Source: Pseudonocardia hydrocarbonoxydans (GTDB lineage: Bacteria > Actinomycetota > Actinomycetes > Mycobacteriales > Pseudonocardiaceae). Taken from it: a stretch of 64,000 bases of DNA. Below are positions 17,947-26,249 of the stretch, in pieces. Location: assembly GCF_006539565.1 (NCBI RefSeq), contig NZ_BJNG01000025.1, positions 62,001 to 126,000 on the forward strand. The letters run 5' to 3'. The notes under the pieces were generated by a model. That model worked only from the letters and a program-made list of their open reading frames with translations. It had not been told where the DNA came from and ran no database searches. A program made the position numbers and the translations under genes. Position 1 is the first letter of the stretch. The number at the start of each line of letters is the position of its first letter.

Positions 17947-19158
17947 GTGGACTTCGAACCCAGCGCCGTGGCCGCCGACTACACCCAGCGCATGCGCGCC
18001 TTCCTCGACGAGGCGGTCCTCCCGGCCGAGGCCGTCTACGACGCGTTCCGCACCGAGCGCCGGGGCACGCCCCAGGAGTGGGACCTGCCCCCGGTCGTCG
18101 AGGAGCTGAAGAAGCAGGCCCGCGACCGCGGCCTGTGGAACCTGTTCCTGCCGTCGCTGTCCGGGCTGAGCAACCTGGAGTACGCCCAGGTCGCCGAGGT
18201 GTCGGGCTGGTCGCCGGTGATCGCGCCCGAGGCCATCAACTGCCAGGCCCCCGACACCGGCAACATGGAGACCCTGCACCTGTTCGGCACCCCCGAGCAG
18301 AAGGCCGAGTGGCTGGAGCCGCTGCTGGCCGGCGAGATCCGGTCCGCGTTCGCGATGACCGAGCCCGACGTCGCCTCCTCCGACGCCACCAACGTGCAGA
18401 CGACGATCCGCCGCGACGGCGACGACTACGTCATCTCGGGGCGGAAGTGGTGGATCTCCGGGTCGGCCGACGACCGCTGCCGGATCTTCATCGTCATGGG
18501 CAAGACCGACCCCGGGGCGGCCACCCACCGCCAGCAGTCGATGGTGCTGGTGCCCCGCGACACCCCCGGCCTCACGATCACCCGCCACCTGCCGACGTTC
18601 GGCTACCAGGACCAGCACGGCCACTCCGAGCTGCACTTCGACGACGTGCGTGTGCCGGTGACGAACCTGCTGGGCGAGGAGGGCGGCGGGTTCGCCATCG
18701 CCCAGGCCCGCCTGGGCCCCGGCCGCATCCACCACTGCATGCGCCTGATCGGCATGGCCGAGCGCGCGATCGACCTGATGGTGAAGCGGGCGCAGTCGCG
18801 CGTCGCCTTCGGCCGCCCGCTGGCCGACCAGGGCGTGGTGCGCGAGCAGATCGCGCAGTCGCGCATCGAGGTGGAGCAGGCCCGGCTGCTGGTCTACAAG
18901 ACCGCGTGGCTGATCGACCGGTTCGGCGCCAAGGGCGCGGCCACCGAGATCGCCGCGATCAAGGTGGTCACCCCGCGCATCGCGTGCGACGTCATCGACC
19001 GGGCCATCCAGATCCACGGCGGCGCCGGGATGAGCGACGACACCCCGCTCGCCTACTTCTACGTCTGGGCGCGCGCCCTGCGCCTGGCCGACGGTCCCGA
19101 CGAGGTCCACCTGCGCACGGTGGCGCGGCAGGAGCTGGGCCGCCACGGCTCGACGTGA
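17947..19158 (+). CDS. Acyl-CoA dehydrogenase family protein
   Basis: A 403-residue FAD-dependent acyl-CoA dehydrogenase. The FAD/substrate signature is FAMTEPDVASSDATN. The middle domain has ISGRKWWISGSADDRC, and the C-terminal helical domain has AIQIHGGAGMSDDTPLA and DEVHLRTVARQEL. The pattern fits the ACAD10/11-like branch, which acts on larger or branched acyl-CoAs. The substrate here is unknown. The GTG start is preferred because it gives the normal family N-terminus and has TGTGAT 6 bases upstream. It is divergent from the mod operon and precedes moaA by 153 bases. Confidence 0.92.
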   Translation: MDFEPSAVAADYTQRMRAFLDEAVLPAEAVYDAFRTERRGTPQEWDLPPVVEELKKQARDRGLWNLFLPSLSGLSNLEYAQVAEVSGWSPVIAPEAINCQAPDTGNMETLHLFGTPEQKAEWLEPLLAGEIRSAFAMTEPDVASSDATNVQTTIRRDGDDYVISGRKWWISGSADDRCRIFIVMGKTDPGAATHRQQSMVLVPRDTPGLTITRHLPTFGYQDQHGHSELHFDDVRVPVTNLLGEEGGGFAIAQARLGPGRIHHCMRLIGMAERAIDLMVKRAQSRVAFGRPLADQGVVREQIAQSRIEVEQARLLVYKTAWLIDRFGAKGAATEIAAIKVVTPRIACDVIDRAIQIHGGAGMSDDTPLAYFYVWARALRLADGPDEVHLRTVARQELGRHGST

Positions 19159-19311
19159 TCCACGTCGCCTGTGTGCCGGCTCACCTTTGGCACCGCCATT
19201 GAGGGGGCATCTGCGGTTACCTGAATGAGATGTGTCCGCTTCTGCGGATACGCGCATTCCTGCAGGTCGGCGGCCGAATGGCCGAACGGCCGGGCCGCTA
19301 CGCTCGTGCAT
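19159..19311 (+). promoter_or_regulatory. moaA: moaA upstream region with hairpins and -10 TACGCT
   Basis: This 153-base region has a hairpin GTCCGC-TTCT-GCGGAT around 19230 and the pairing CGGCC/GGCCG runs near 19272-19296. TACGCT at 19299-19304 is 7 bases before the moaA GTG and fits a leaderless promoter. A molybdenum-cofactor RNA was considered, but I could not match the known core. Confidence 0.4.
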
Positions 19312-20373
19312 GTGACGCCATCCGAGCTCGGCCTCCCCGCAGTGCGGCGGGCCACCACCCGAGACCCGGCCCGCCCCGACGACGCACGCCTGGTCGACAC
19401 CTTCGGCCGGGTCGCCACGGACCTGCGGATCTCGCTGACCGACCGCTGCAACCTGCGCTGCTCGTACTGCATGCCGGCCGAGGGTCTCGACTGGATGCCG
19501 CGCGACGAACAGCTCACCGACGACGAGCTGCTGCGCCTGATCGGCATCGCGGTACGCGACCTGGGCATCGAGGAGCTGCGCTTCACCGGCGGCGAGCCGA
19601 TGCTGCGCAAGGGCCTGGAGGGCCTGGTGTCGGCCTCGGCCGCGCTGGAGCCGCGCCCCGACATCTCGCTCACGACCAACGGCATCGGCCTCGCCCGCCG
19701 CGCCGCGTCGCTGGCGGCCGCGGGCGTCAACCGGCTCAACGTCTCGATGGACACGCTGCGCCCCGAGCGCTTCGCCACCATCACCCGGCGCGACCGCCTC
19801 TCCGACGTGCTCGACGGCCTGGTCGCCGCGCGCGAGGCCGGCCTGGGCCCCGTCAAGATCAACTCGGTGCTGCTGCGCGGGGTGAACGACGACGAGGCCT
19901 GCGAGCTGCTGCACTTCGCGGTCGAGGGCGGCTACGAGCTGCGCTTCATCGAGCAGATGCCGCTCGACGCCCAGCACGGCTGGGAGCGCACCGAGATGAT
20001 CACGGCGGGCGAGATCCTGGAGAGGCTCCAGGCCGAGTTCACGCTCACGCCCGACTCCGTCGCCCGCGGCGGCGCCCCGGCCGAGCGCTTCATCGTCGAC
20101 GGCGGGCCGGCCGCGGTGGGCGTCATCGCCTCGGTGACCCGCCCGTTCTGCGGCGCCTGCGACCGCACCCGGCTCACCGCCGACGGGCAGGTCCGCTCCT
20201 GCCTGTTCGCCCGCACCGAGACCGACCTGCGCGCGATGCTGCGCGAGGGCTGCACCGACGCCGAGATCGCCGAGACCTGGCGCCACGCCATGTGGGGCAA
20301 GCTCGCCGGGCACGGCATCGACGACCCGGGCTTCCTGCAGCCCGACCGCCCGATGAGCGCCATCGGGGGCTGA
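19312..20373 (+). CDS. moaA: GTP 3',8-cyclase MoaA
   Basis: A 353-residue radical SAM enzyme that, with MoaC, converts GTP to cyclic pyranopterin monophosphate in molybdopterin synthesis. The N-terminal SAM cluster motif is CNLRCSYC; the GGEP motif is FTGGEPMLRKG; the C-terminal second cluster is FCGACDRTRL with a further cysteine in RSCLF. The protein ends in Gly-Gly (SAIGG), the tail required for activity in MoaA. The start is taken at the GTG 7 bases after TACGCT; a GTG two codons earlier is the alternative. It is followed after 16 bases by moaD. Confidence 0.95.
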   Translation: MTPSELGLPAVRRATTRDPARPDDARLVDTFGRVATDLRISLTDRCNLRCSYCMPAEGLDWMPRDEQLTDDELLRLIGIAVRDLGIEELRFTGGEPMLRKGLEGLVSASAALEPRPDISLTTNGIGLARRAASLAAAGVNRLNVSMDTLRPERFATITRRDRLSDVLDGLVAAREAGLGPVKINSVLLRGVNDDEACELLHFAVEGGYELRFIEQMPLDAQHGWERTEMITAGEILERLQAEFTLTPDSVARGGAPAERFIVDGGPAAVGVIASVTRPFCGACDRTRLTADGQVRSCLFARTETDLRAMLREGCTDAEIAETWRHAMWGKLAGHGIDDPGFLQPDRPMSAIGG

Positions 20374-20389
20374 GGGGAGGATGGGCACC

Positions 20390-20650
20390 ATGACGACCAC
20401 CACCGTCGCGGTCCGCTACTTCGCCGCGGCCCGCGCCGCGGCCGGGGTGGAGACCGAGAAGCTCCAGCTCCCGGCCGAGGCCACCGTCGACGCCGCCCTC
20501 ACCGCGCTCCGGGCCCAGCACGGCCCGGAGTTCGGTGTGGTGCTCGACCGTTGCAGCTTCCTGCTCGACGAGGTGGCCGTGCGCGACCGCTCCGCGGTCC
20601 TGCGGCCCGACGCCGTGCTCGACGTCCTGCCGCCCTTCGCCGGCGGCTGA
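20390..20650 (+). CDS. moaD: Molybdopterin synthase small subunit MoaD
   Basis: An 86-residue ubiquitin-like sulphur carrier. The C-terminus LPPFAGG ends in the Gly-Gly that is thiocarboxylated and donates sulphur to precursor Z in the MoaD-MoaE synthase. The ATG at 20390 has a GGGGAGG Shine-Dalgarno 9 bases upstream; an in-frame ATG at 20381 touches the Shine-Dalgarno and is rejected. It is co-directional with moaA. moaE and moaC are not in this window. Confidence 0.93.
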   Translation: MTTTTVAVRYFAAARAAAGVETEKLQLPAEATVDAALTALRAQHGPEFGVVLDRCSFLLDEVAVRDRSAVLRPDAVLDVLPPFAGG

Positions 20651-20657
20651 GCGGGCG

Positions 20658-21650
20658 TCAGGCGCCGACCACGTCCCGGTAGCCGCGCCACCGGCCCACG
20701 GACCCGGCGGCGAGCACGGCGTTCGCGATCGCCCGCGCCACCACCTCAGCCGCCGCGGCGTGCAACGCCACCAGCTCCGGCAGCTCCGGGGCCGGCCGGG
20801 TGGCGGTGGACAGGCCGAACACCACGTCGCCGTCCATCGCGGTGTGCACCGGCGACAGGGCGCGGGCCATCCCGTCGTGCCCCATCGTCGCCAGGCGCCC
20901 GCACCCCGCCTTGTCCAGCGTGAGGTCGGTGGCCACCACGGCGAGTGTCGTCGCCGTGCCCGCGGCGGGCGGGCCGGGCACGGCCAGGGCCCGCAGCTCG
21001 GCGAGCGCGGCGGGCCCGACCTCGAGGTCCGGGCCGGGGCCGAGCAGCCGTCCGGTGCGCGGGTCGACCGCCGACCCCACCGCGTTGACGACGGCGAGCG
21101 CGGCGACCACGGCCCCCGGACCCCCGCCCGCGCCCGCGCCCGGCAGCACCGTGCTCGCCGTGCCGACCCCGCCCTTGAGTCCGCCCACGACCGCCCCCGT
21201 CCCGGCCCCGACGGCGCCCTGCCCGACCGGCCCGCCGGACGCGGCGTCGAACGCGGCGGCGCCGGTCGTGGCGTCGGGGCGGGCGGTGAAGGCGCCGCCG
21301 CGGCCGAGGTCGAACACCACGGCGGCGGGCACGATCGGCACGACCCCTCCGGGCACCGCGAACCCGACCCCGGCACCCTCCAGCCGCTCCATCACCCCGT
21401 GCGCGGCGGCCAGCCCGTACGCGCTGCCACCGGACAGCACGACGGCGTGCACGCGCTGCACGGTGGCGCCGGGGTGCAGCAGGTCGGTCTCGCGGGTGCC
21501 GGGCGCGGCGCCGCGCACGTCGACCCCGGCCACCGCGCCCCCGGGCGGGGCGAGCACCACCGTGGTGCCGCTGAGCGCGCCCGACCCGGTGAGGGCGGCG
21601 TGGCCCACCCGCAGTCCGGGCACGTCGGTCAGGGCGTCGTGGAGGGCCAT
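20658..21650 (-). CDS. P1 family peptidase (S58, DmpA/NylC-like)
   Basis: A 330-residue N-terminal nucleophile hydrolase of the P1/DmpA superfamily. The glycine-rich LSGGSAYGLAAAHGVMERL and GGLKGGVGTAS segments are typical. GTATTLAVVATDL holds the Thr pair (234-235), the site where NylC-like members cleave themselves to expose the nucleophile. The protein is thus predicted to autoprocess into alpha (about 26 kDa by position) and beta chains. The substrate is unknown: members cut N-terminal amino acids, beta-peptides or nylon oligomers. It has no signal peptide. It is convergent with moaD, 7 bases apart. Confidence 0.9.
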   Translation of the reverse strand: MALHDALTDVPGLRVGHAALTGSGALSGTTVVLAPPGGAVAGVDVRGAAPGTRETDLLHPGATVQRVHAVVLSGGSAYGLAAAHGVMERLEGAGVGFAVPGGVVPIVPAAVVFDLGRGGAFTARPDATTGAAAFDAASGGPVGQGAVGAGTGAVVGGLKGGVGTASTVLPGAGAGGGPGAVVAALAVVNAVGSAVDPRTGRLLGPGPDLEVGPAALAELRALAVPGPPAAGTATTLAVVATDLTLDKAGCGRLATMGHDGMARALSPVHTAMDGDVVFGLSTATRPAPELPELVALHAAAAEVVARAIANAVLAAGSVGRWRGYRDVVGA

Positions 21651-21674
21651 CGGACCATCCTGTACCGCCGGGCG

Positions 21675-21926
21675 TCAGCCGCCCTGCGGGCCCCCGACGG
21701 TGGGGTCGACGTCGCAGACCGGGAACGGCAGCCGCCCGGAGACCTTCACCCACCACACCTCGTCGTCGCGGCGCAGGCGCAGGGCGTAGCGGTCCTCCAT
21801 GGTCTTCTCCGGCGGCAGGACGACCTCGATCCGCGCCCAGACCGGCGCACCGTCCTCCTCCAGCGGGAGCTCGACCCACCAGCCGGCGACCATGCCGCCC
21901 GCGGTGATGGACATCTGCTCGGTCAC
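21675..21926 (-). CDS. Small conserved hypothetical protein
   Basis: I do not recognise this 83-residue protein. The sequence begins VTEQMSITAGGMVAGWW and is rich in Trp and charged residues (WWVELPLEEDGAPVWARIEV, DDEVWWVKVSGRLPF). It has a beta-strand-like alternation, no signal peptide and no membrane segment. Nearly every codon ends in G or C, which supports real coding. The GTG start has CACGAT 7 bases upstream; an ATG three codons earlier is possible. It lies directly upstream of the P1 peptidase gene on the same strand, with 24 bases between them, so the two may be co-transcribed. Confidence 0.65.
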   Translation of the reverse strand: MTEQMSITAGGMVAGWWVELPLEEDGAPVWARIEVVLPPEKTMEDRYALRLRRDDEVWWVKVSGRLPFPVCDVDPTVGGPQGG

Positions 21927-21960
21927 GCCGACCATCGTGGCAGGCCCGGTTCCGCGGCGG

Positions 21961-22065
21961 TCACGCCGGGCCGGGGACGGGGCGCCGGCCGCGCTCCTGG
22001 CCGCGCTCGTCGGAGGGGTCGAGCCAGCGGCTCAGCGTGTCGACGTGGCACGCCGGGGAGGCCAC
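21961..22065 (-). CDS. Possible small ORF (34 residues)
   Basis: A short reading frame starting VASPACHVDTLSRWLDPSDE. Every one of its codons ends in G or C while 12 have A or T at the second position, the pattern of genuine coding sequence in this genome. There is no recognisable homologue and no good Shine-Dalgarno. Its start overlaps the base of the terminator-like hairpin after coxG, which argues against expression. A peptide of unknown role, or chance. Confidence 0.25.
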   Translation of the reverse strand: MASPACHVDTLSRWLDPSDERGQERGRRPVPGPA

Positions 22066-22093
22066 CGTGCCGCCGGGGACGGCGGCACGGTGG
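22062..22093 (-). terminator. Terminator hairpin after coxG
   Basis: A perfect 13-bp stem, CCACCGTGCCGCC / GGCGGCACGGTGG, with a 6-base loop, 25 bases past the coxG stop. There is no T-run, as is usual for actinobacterial terminators. It probably ends the coxSLM-coxG transcript. Confidence 0.75.
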
Positions 22094-22118
22094 CCCGACC
22101 ACCGGTGCGCGGGAGCGC

Positions 22119-22850
22119 TCAGCTCCGGGCGCGCCGGATCAGGAAGACGATCAGCAGCAGCAGCGCTCCGCCGCCGAGCACCGGGGCGAGCCGCTTGAGC
22201 ACCGGCGAGCCCGCGGTGTCGAGCAGGTCGATCGCGTCGATCTCGCTCTTCATCGGGGTGAACTGCCGTGCGGCGGGCGCGGTGGCCGGGACACCGGACG
22301 ACGCCGGGGTCGACGACAGGGCCGGACCGGCGGACGCGGTGCCGTTGGTGCCGGCCGGGGCCTCGGTGACGGGAGCCGGGGCGGATTCCGCGGGGGCCTC
22401 CACCTCGGGCGACAGCTTCTTCGCCACGCACGCCGCGAACTGACCGATGATCTTGTCGGCGACGTCGGAGATGACACCGCGGCCGAACTGCGCGGGCCGG
22501 CCGGTGATCGTCATGTCGGTGACCATCGTGACCGCGGTCTTGTTCGGGCCGTCGGCGACCATCGTCCCGGTGACCGTGGCGTTCGCCGTGCCGTTGCCGC
22601 GCGAGTCGCGGCCGCTGGCCTCGATCTTCACGGTGTGGTTGGCGTCGTCACGGTCGATGTAGGTGCCCTTGCCCTTGTACGTCAGGGAGATGGGGCCGAG
22701 CTTCACCTTGACGGTGCCGGTGAAGGACTCGCCCTCGTACTCGGTGAGCGTGGCCCCCGGGAAGCAGGGGGCGATCATGTCGGGGGTGTTGAGCGCGACC
22801 CACGCCTTCTCGATGGGTGCCTCGATGGTGAACTTGTTCTCCAACTGCAT
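22119..22850 (-). CDS. coxG: CoxG-like SRPBCC protein with membrane anchor
   Basis: A 243-residue member of the CO dehydrogenase subunit G family. Residues 1-150 form an SRPBCC domain (QLENKFTIEAPIEKAWVALN, IAPCFPGATL). Residues ~155-200 are an Ala/Pro/Ser linker. A single hydrophobic helix (LAPVLGGGALLLLIVFLI) followed by RRARS anchors the C-terminus in the membrane. In carboxydotrophs CoxG helps recruit CODH to the membrane and pass electrons to quinone, so the same role for the upstream SLM enzyme is inferred. An AGGAGA Shine-Dalgarno precedes the ATG. It is separated from coxM by 68 bases holding a hairpin. Confidence 0.88.
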   Translation of the reverse strand: MQLENKFTIEAPIEKAWVALNTPDMIAPCFPGATLTEYEGESFTGTVKVKLGPISLTYKGKGTYIDRDDANHTVKIEASGRDSRGNGTANATVTGTMVADGPNKTAVTMVTDMTITGRPAQFGRGVISDVADKIIGQFAACVAKKLSPEVEAPAESAPAPVTEAPAGTNGTASAGPALSSTPASSGVPATAPAARQFTPMKSEIDAIDLLDTAGSPVLKRLAPVLGGGALLLLIVFLIRRARS

Positions 22851-22866
22851 GGGGTCTCCTCACGAG

Positions 22867-22903
22867 GCAGACGCCCGCCCCGGTGGCCGGGACGGGCGTC
22901 TGC
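22867..22903 (-). terminator. Hairpin between coxM and coxG
   Basis: The 11-bp stem GCAGACGCCCG (22867-22877) pairs with CGGGCGTCTGC (22893-22903), with further partial pairing inside. It sits in the short coxM-coxG gap. It could act as a partial terminator or mRNA processing/stability element that sets coxG apart from coxSLM. Confidence 0.55.
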
Positions 22904-22918
22904 GGATCGGTACGAGCG

Positions 22919-23770
22919 TCAGCCCGCGGCGGCCAGCACCGCGCGGCCGGTCAGCACCTTGGCCAGGTGCTCACGGTAGTCCGCGGCGGCGTCGGCGTCA
23001 CTCGGAGCCGCCGTGCCCTCGGTCGCACGCTCGGCCGCGGCGCGCACCGCGTCGGCCGTGGCGGGCTGCCCGACGAGCGCCTGCTCCACGCCGGTGGCGC
23101 GGATCGGGGTGGTGCCCATGTTCGTCAGCCCGACCCGGGCCTCCGAGATGGTGCCGCCGTCGACCTTGATGGCCGCCGCGACCGCACACATCGACCAGGC
23201 CTGCGCCGTGCGGTTGAACTTCTCGTAGTGGCTGCCCCACCCGGTGTACTTCGGGAACCGGATCTCGGTGAGGATCTCGCCGTCACCGATCGCGGTGGTG
23301 AAGTAGTCGACGAAGAACTCCGCCGCACCCACCGTGCGGGTGCCCGAGGCGCCCGCGATCACCATCTGCGCGTCGAGCGCGAGCGCCGGGGCGCCCAGGT
23401 CGCCCGCGGGGTCGGCGTGGGCGAGCGAGCCGCCCAGCGTGCCGCGGTGGCGCACCTGGTTGTCGGCCACCGTCTCGGTCGCCTGGCCGAGCAGCGCGAC
23501 GTGCTGCTTCACCAGGTCGTCGCGGACGATGTCGTGGTAGCTGGTCATCGCGCCGATGGCGATGTGGTCGCCGTCCTCGCGGATGCCGCGGAGCTCCGCG
23601 ATCCCCCCGAGGTCGATGATCACCGACGGCGCCGCGAGGCGCAGCCGCAGGACCGGGATCAGGCTCTGGCCGCCGGCCAGGATCTTGGCGTCGTCCCCGC
23701 CGTCGGCGAGGGCCTGCACCGCCTCGGCGACCGACGCCGGCTTGACGTAGTCGAACTTGGACGGGATCAC
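22919..23770 (-). CDS. coxM: Molybdenum hydroxylase FAD subunit (CoxM-like)
   Basis: A 283-residue FAD-binding medium subunit that passes electrons from the Fe-S subunit to an external acceptor. The two FAD motifs of the family are AGGQSLIP and [15 protein letters not shown], preceded by VRHRG. The C-terminal CODH flavoprotein domain begins near residue 175. The GTG start overlaps the coxL stop by 4 bases. It is the third gene of the S-L-M operon. The length is normal for CoxM (about 285). Confidence 0.92.
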   Translation of the reverse strand: MIPSKFDYVKPASVAEAVQALADGGDDAKILAGGQSLIPVLRLRLAAPSVIIDLGGIAELRGIREDGDHIAIGAMTSYHDIVRDDLVKQHVALLGQATETVADNQVRHRGTLGGSLAHADPAGDLGAPALALDAQMVIAGASGTRTVGAAEFFVDYFTTAIGDGEILTEIRFPKYTGWGSHYEKFNRTAQAWSMCAVAAAIKVDGGTISEARVGLTNMGTTPIRATGVEQALVGQPATADAVRAAAERATEGTAAPSDADAAADYREHLAKVLTGRAVLAAAG

Positions 23771-26247
23771 TGGACCTCCCCCTGGGGGTTGTTCGGGTCG
23801 ATCGAGCCCAGGCCGGCACCCGGCGAGTGGGTGTCGATCGGGGTCTCCTGGGTGGTGTTGCCCTTGGCCTCCTGGATGGCCCGCCAGACGCGCTGCGAGG
23901 TGCAGGGCATCTCGACGTTGGTCACCCCGAGGTGGCGCAGGGCGTCGATCACCGAGTTGACGATGGCCGGGGTGGAGGCGATGGTGCCCGCCTCGCCGAC
24001 GCCCTTGACGCCCAGCGGGTTCGACGTGGCCGGCGTGGACACCGTGGAGGTGTCGAAGCTCGGCAGGTCGGCCGCGGACGGCAGGGTGTAGTCGACGAAC
24101 GTGCCGTTGACCAGGGTGCCCTGGTCGTCGTAGTTCGCCTCCTCGAACAGAGCCTGCGCGATGCCCTGGGCCAGGCCACCGTGCACCTGGCCCTCGACGA
24201 TCAGCGGGTTGACGACGGTGCCGATGTCGTCGACGCAGACGTACTTGCGCAGGTTGACCCGGCCGGTCTCGGTGTCGATCTCGACGGCCGCGAGGTGCGT
24301 GCCGTGCGGGTACGAGAAGTTCTCCGGGTCGTAGACGGCGTCGGCGTCGAGGTTGGGCTCCATGTCCTCGGGATAGTCGTGCGCCATGAAGGCGGCGAAC
24401 GCGATCTCCTGGATGGCCTTGCCCTTGTCGGTGCCCTTGACGGTGAACGTGCCGCCCGAGAACTCGATGTCGTCCTCGGACGCCTCGAGCAGGTGCGCGG
24501 CGATCTTCTTGGCCTTGGCGACGACCTTCTCCGCGGCCTTGACGATCGCGATGCCGCCGACGACCAGCGAGCGCGAGCCGTAGGTGTCCAGGCCCTTGGG
24601 CGAGATCTGGGTGTCGCCGTGCAGGACCTCGACGTCCTCGAACGGCACGCCGAGCTGGTCGGCGACGATCTGGCTGAACGCCGTCTCGTGGCCCTGCCCG
24701 TGCGCGGAGGCACCGGTGATGACCTCGACCTTGCCGGTGGCCAGCATCCGGATGCTGGCCGCCTCCCAGCCGCCGGCACCGTAGGACAGCGAGCCGAGCA
24801 CGCGCGACGGCGCGAGGCCGCACATCTCGGTGAACGTCGAGATGCCGATGCCGAGCTGGACCTTGTCCCCGCTGGCGCGGCGCTCCTCCTGCTCGCGGCG
24901 CAGGCCCGCGTAGTCGAAGGCCTCCATCGCCTGGGCGGTGGCCTGCTCGTAGTTGCCCGAGTCGTAGGTGAGCCCGACCACGGTGGTGAACGGGAACTCC
25001 TCGTGCGTGATCCAGTTCTTCTTGCGCAGCTCCATCGGCTCGATGCCGAGCTCGACCGCGAGCTCGTCCATGATCCGCTCGATGGCGAACGTGGCCTCCG
25101 GACGCCCGGCGCCGCGGTAGGCGTCGGTGAGCGTCTTGGTGGTGAACACGTTGGTGCAGGTGAACTTCAGCGCCGGGAACTTGTAGATCGAGTTGAACAT
25201 GAACGCGCCGAGGATCGGCACGCCCGGGCCGACCAGGCCGAGGTAGGCGCCCATGTCGGCGAGCAGGTGGACGTCGAGGCCGGTGACCGTGCCGTCGCGC
25301 TTCGCCGTGATCGTGATGTCCTGGATCTGGTCGCGGCCGTGGTGCGCCGCGAGCAGGGACTCCGAGCGGGTCTCGTTCCACTTGATCGGCTTGCCGGTCT
25401 TCTGCGCCAGGGCGACGCAGAGCATCTCCTCGGGCAGGACGCCGATCTTGCCGCCGAAGCCGCCGCCCACGTCGGGGGCGATGACGCGCAGCTTGGACTC
25501 CGGGACGCCGAGCGTCACCGTGGTCATGGTGCGCAGGATGTGCGGCACCTGCGTGGCGGCCCAGACGGTGATCTGCTCACCGGTCGGGTCGACGACGCAC
25601 GCGCGCGGCTCCATGAACGCCGGGATCAGGCGCTGCTGGATGAAGCGGCGCTTGAGGACGATCGAGTCGGCGTCGGCCTCGGCCGCGGAGATCGCCTCGT
25701 CGATGCTGCTGCCGGTGCCGGCCGCGCCGGAGTCGAAGACCCAGGTGGCGTTCTCGTTGGTGCCCAGGTCCGGGTGGACCAGCGTGGCACCCTCCTTGAG
25801 CGCGTCCTCCATGTTCAGGACGGGCTCGAGCGGCTCGTAGTCGACCTCGACGAGGTCGGCCGCGTCGCGCGCCTCGGCGGCGGAGCGGGCGAGCACCACG
25901 GCCACGCCCTCACCGGCGAAGTGCACGGTGGTGTGGGCGAGCAGCGGGCGCTGCGGGGACTTCATGTCCGGCGTGATCGGCCAGGCGCAGGGCAGGCCGA
26001 CACCCTCGACGCCCAGGTCGGCGGCGGTGTAGACGCCGATGACGCCCGGGGACGCCTCGGCGGCGGTCTTGTCGACCCCGGTGATCGTGGCGTGGGCCAG
26101 CGGGGAGCGCACCACGTGCAGGTGCAGCATCCCGTGGAGGTTGATGGCGTCGGTGAACTTGGTCCGGCCGGTGATCAGGCGCGCGTCCTCCTTGCGGGTG
26201 CGCGCCTTGCCGAACTCGAGCGTGGTGGGATCGGCGGTCGTGGTCAT
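23767..26247 (-). CDS. coxL: Molybdenum hydroxylase large subunit, form II CoxL-like
   Basis: An 826-residue molybdopterin-binding large subunit of the xanthine oxidase family. The active-site loop at 376-382 reads AYRGAGR, which is the form II signature; true form I CO dehydrogenases have AYRCSFR with the copper-binding cysteine. The C-terminal GVGEAGT holds the catalytic glutamate and GGGFGGK contacts the cofactor. The substrate is therefore uncertain: CO oxidation is possible but not shown, and aldehydes or N-heterocycles are alternatives. A C-terminal tail of ~25 residues (DTHSPGAGLGSIDPNN onward) exceeds the usual end. It overlaps coxM and follows coxS by 2 bases. Confidence 0.93.
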   Translation of the reverse strand: MTTTADPTTLEFGKARTRKEDARLITGRTKFTDAINLHGMLHLHVVRSPLAHATITGVDKTAAEASPGVIGVYTAADLGVEGVGLPCAWPITPDMKSPQRPLLAHTTVHFAGEGVAVVLARSAAEARDAADLVEVDYEPLEPVLNMEDALKEGATLVHPDLGTNENATWVFDSGAAGTGSSIDEAISAAEADADSIVLKRRFIQQRLIPAFMEPRACVVDPTGEQITVWAATQVPHILRTMTTVTLGVPESKLRVIAPDVGGGFGGKIGVLPEEMLCVALAQKTGKPIKWNETRSESLLAAHHGRDQIQDITITAKRDGTVTGLDVHLLADMGAYLGLVGPGVPILGAFMFNSIYKFPALKFTCTNVFTTKTLTDAYRGAGRPEATFAIERIMDELAVELGIEPMELRKKNWITHEEFPFTTVVGLTYDSGNYEQATAQAMEAFDYAGLRREQEERRASGDKVQLGIGISTFTEMCGLAPSRVLGSLSYGAGGWEAASIRMLATGKVEVITGASAHGQGHETAFSQIVADQLGVPFEDVEVLHGDTQISPKGLDTYGSRSLVVGGIAIVKAAEKVVAKAKKIAAHLLEASEDDIEFSGGTFTVKGTDKGKAIQEIAFAAFMAHDYPEDMEPNLDADAVYDPENFSYPHGTHLAAVEIDTETGRVNLRKYVCVDDIGTVVNPLIVEGQVHGGLAQGIAQALFEEANYDDQGTLVNGTFVDYTLPSAADLPSFDTSTVSTPATSNPLGVKGVGEAGTIASTPAIVNSVIDALRHLGVTNVEMPCTSQRVWRAIQEAKGNTTQETPIDTHSPGAGLGSIDPNNPQGEVQ

Positions 26248-26249
26248 GC

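Noticed and set aside
19159..19311. Molybdenum-cofactor riboswitch upstream of moaA
   Set aside because: Hairpins exist, but I could not match the conserved Moco RNA core, and TACGCT 7 bases before the GTG points to a leaderless mRNA.
23767..26247. Calling the first hydroxylase a true (form I) CO dehydrogenase
   Set aside because: The active-site loop is AYRGAGR, lacking the copper-ligand cysteine of AYRCSFR, so only a form II-like assignment is supported.
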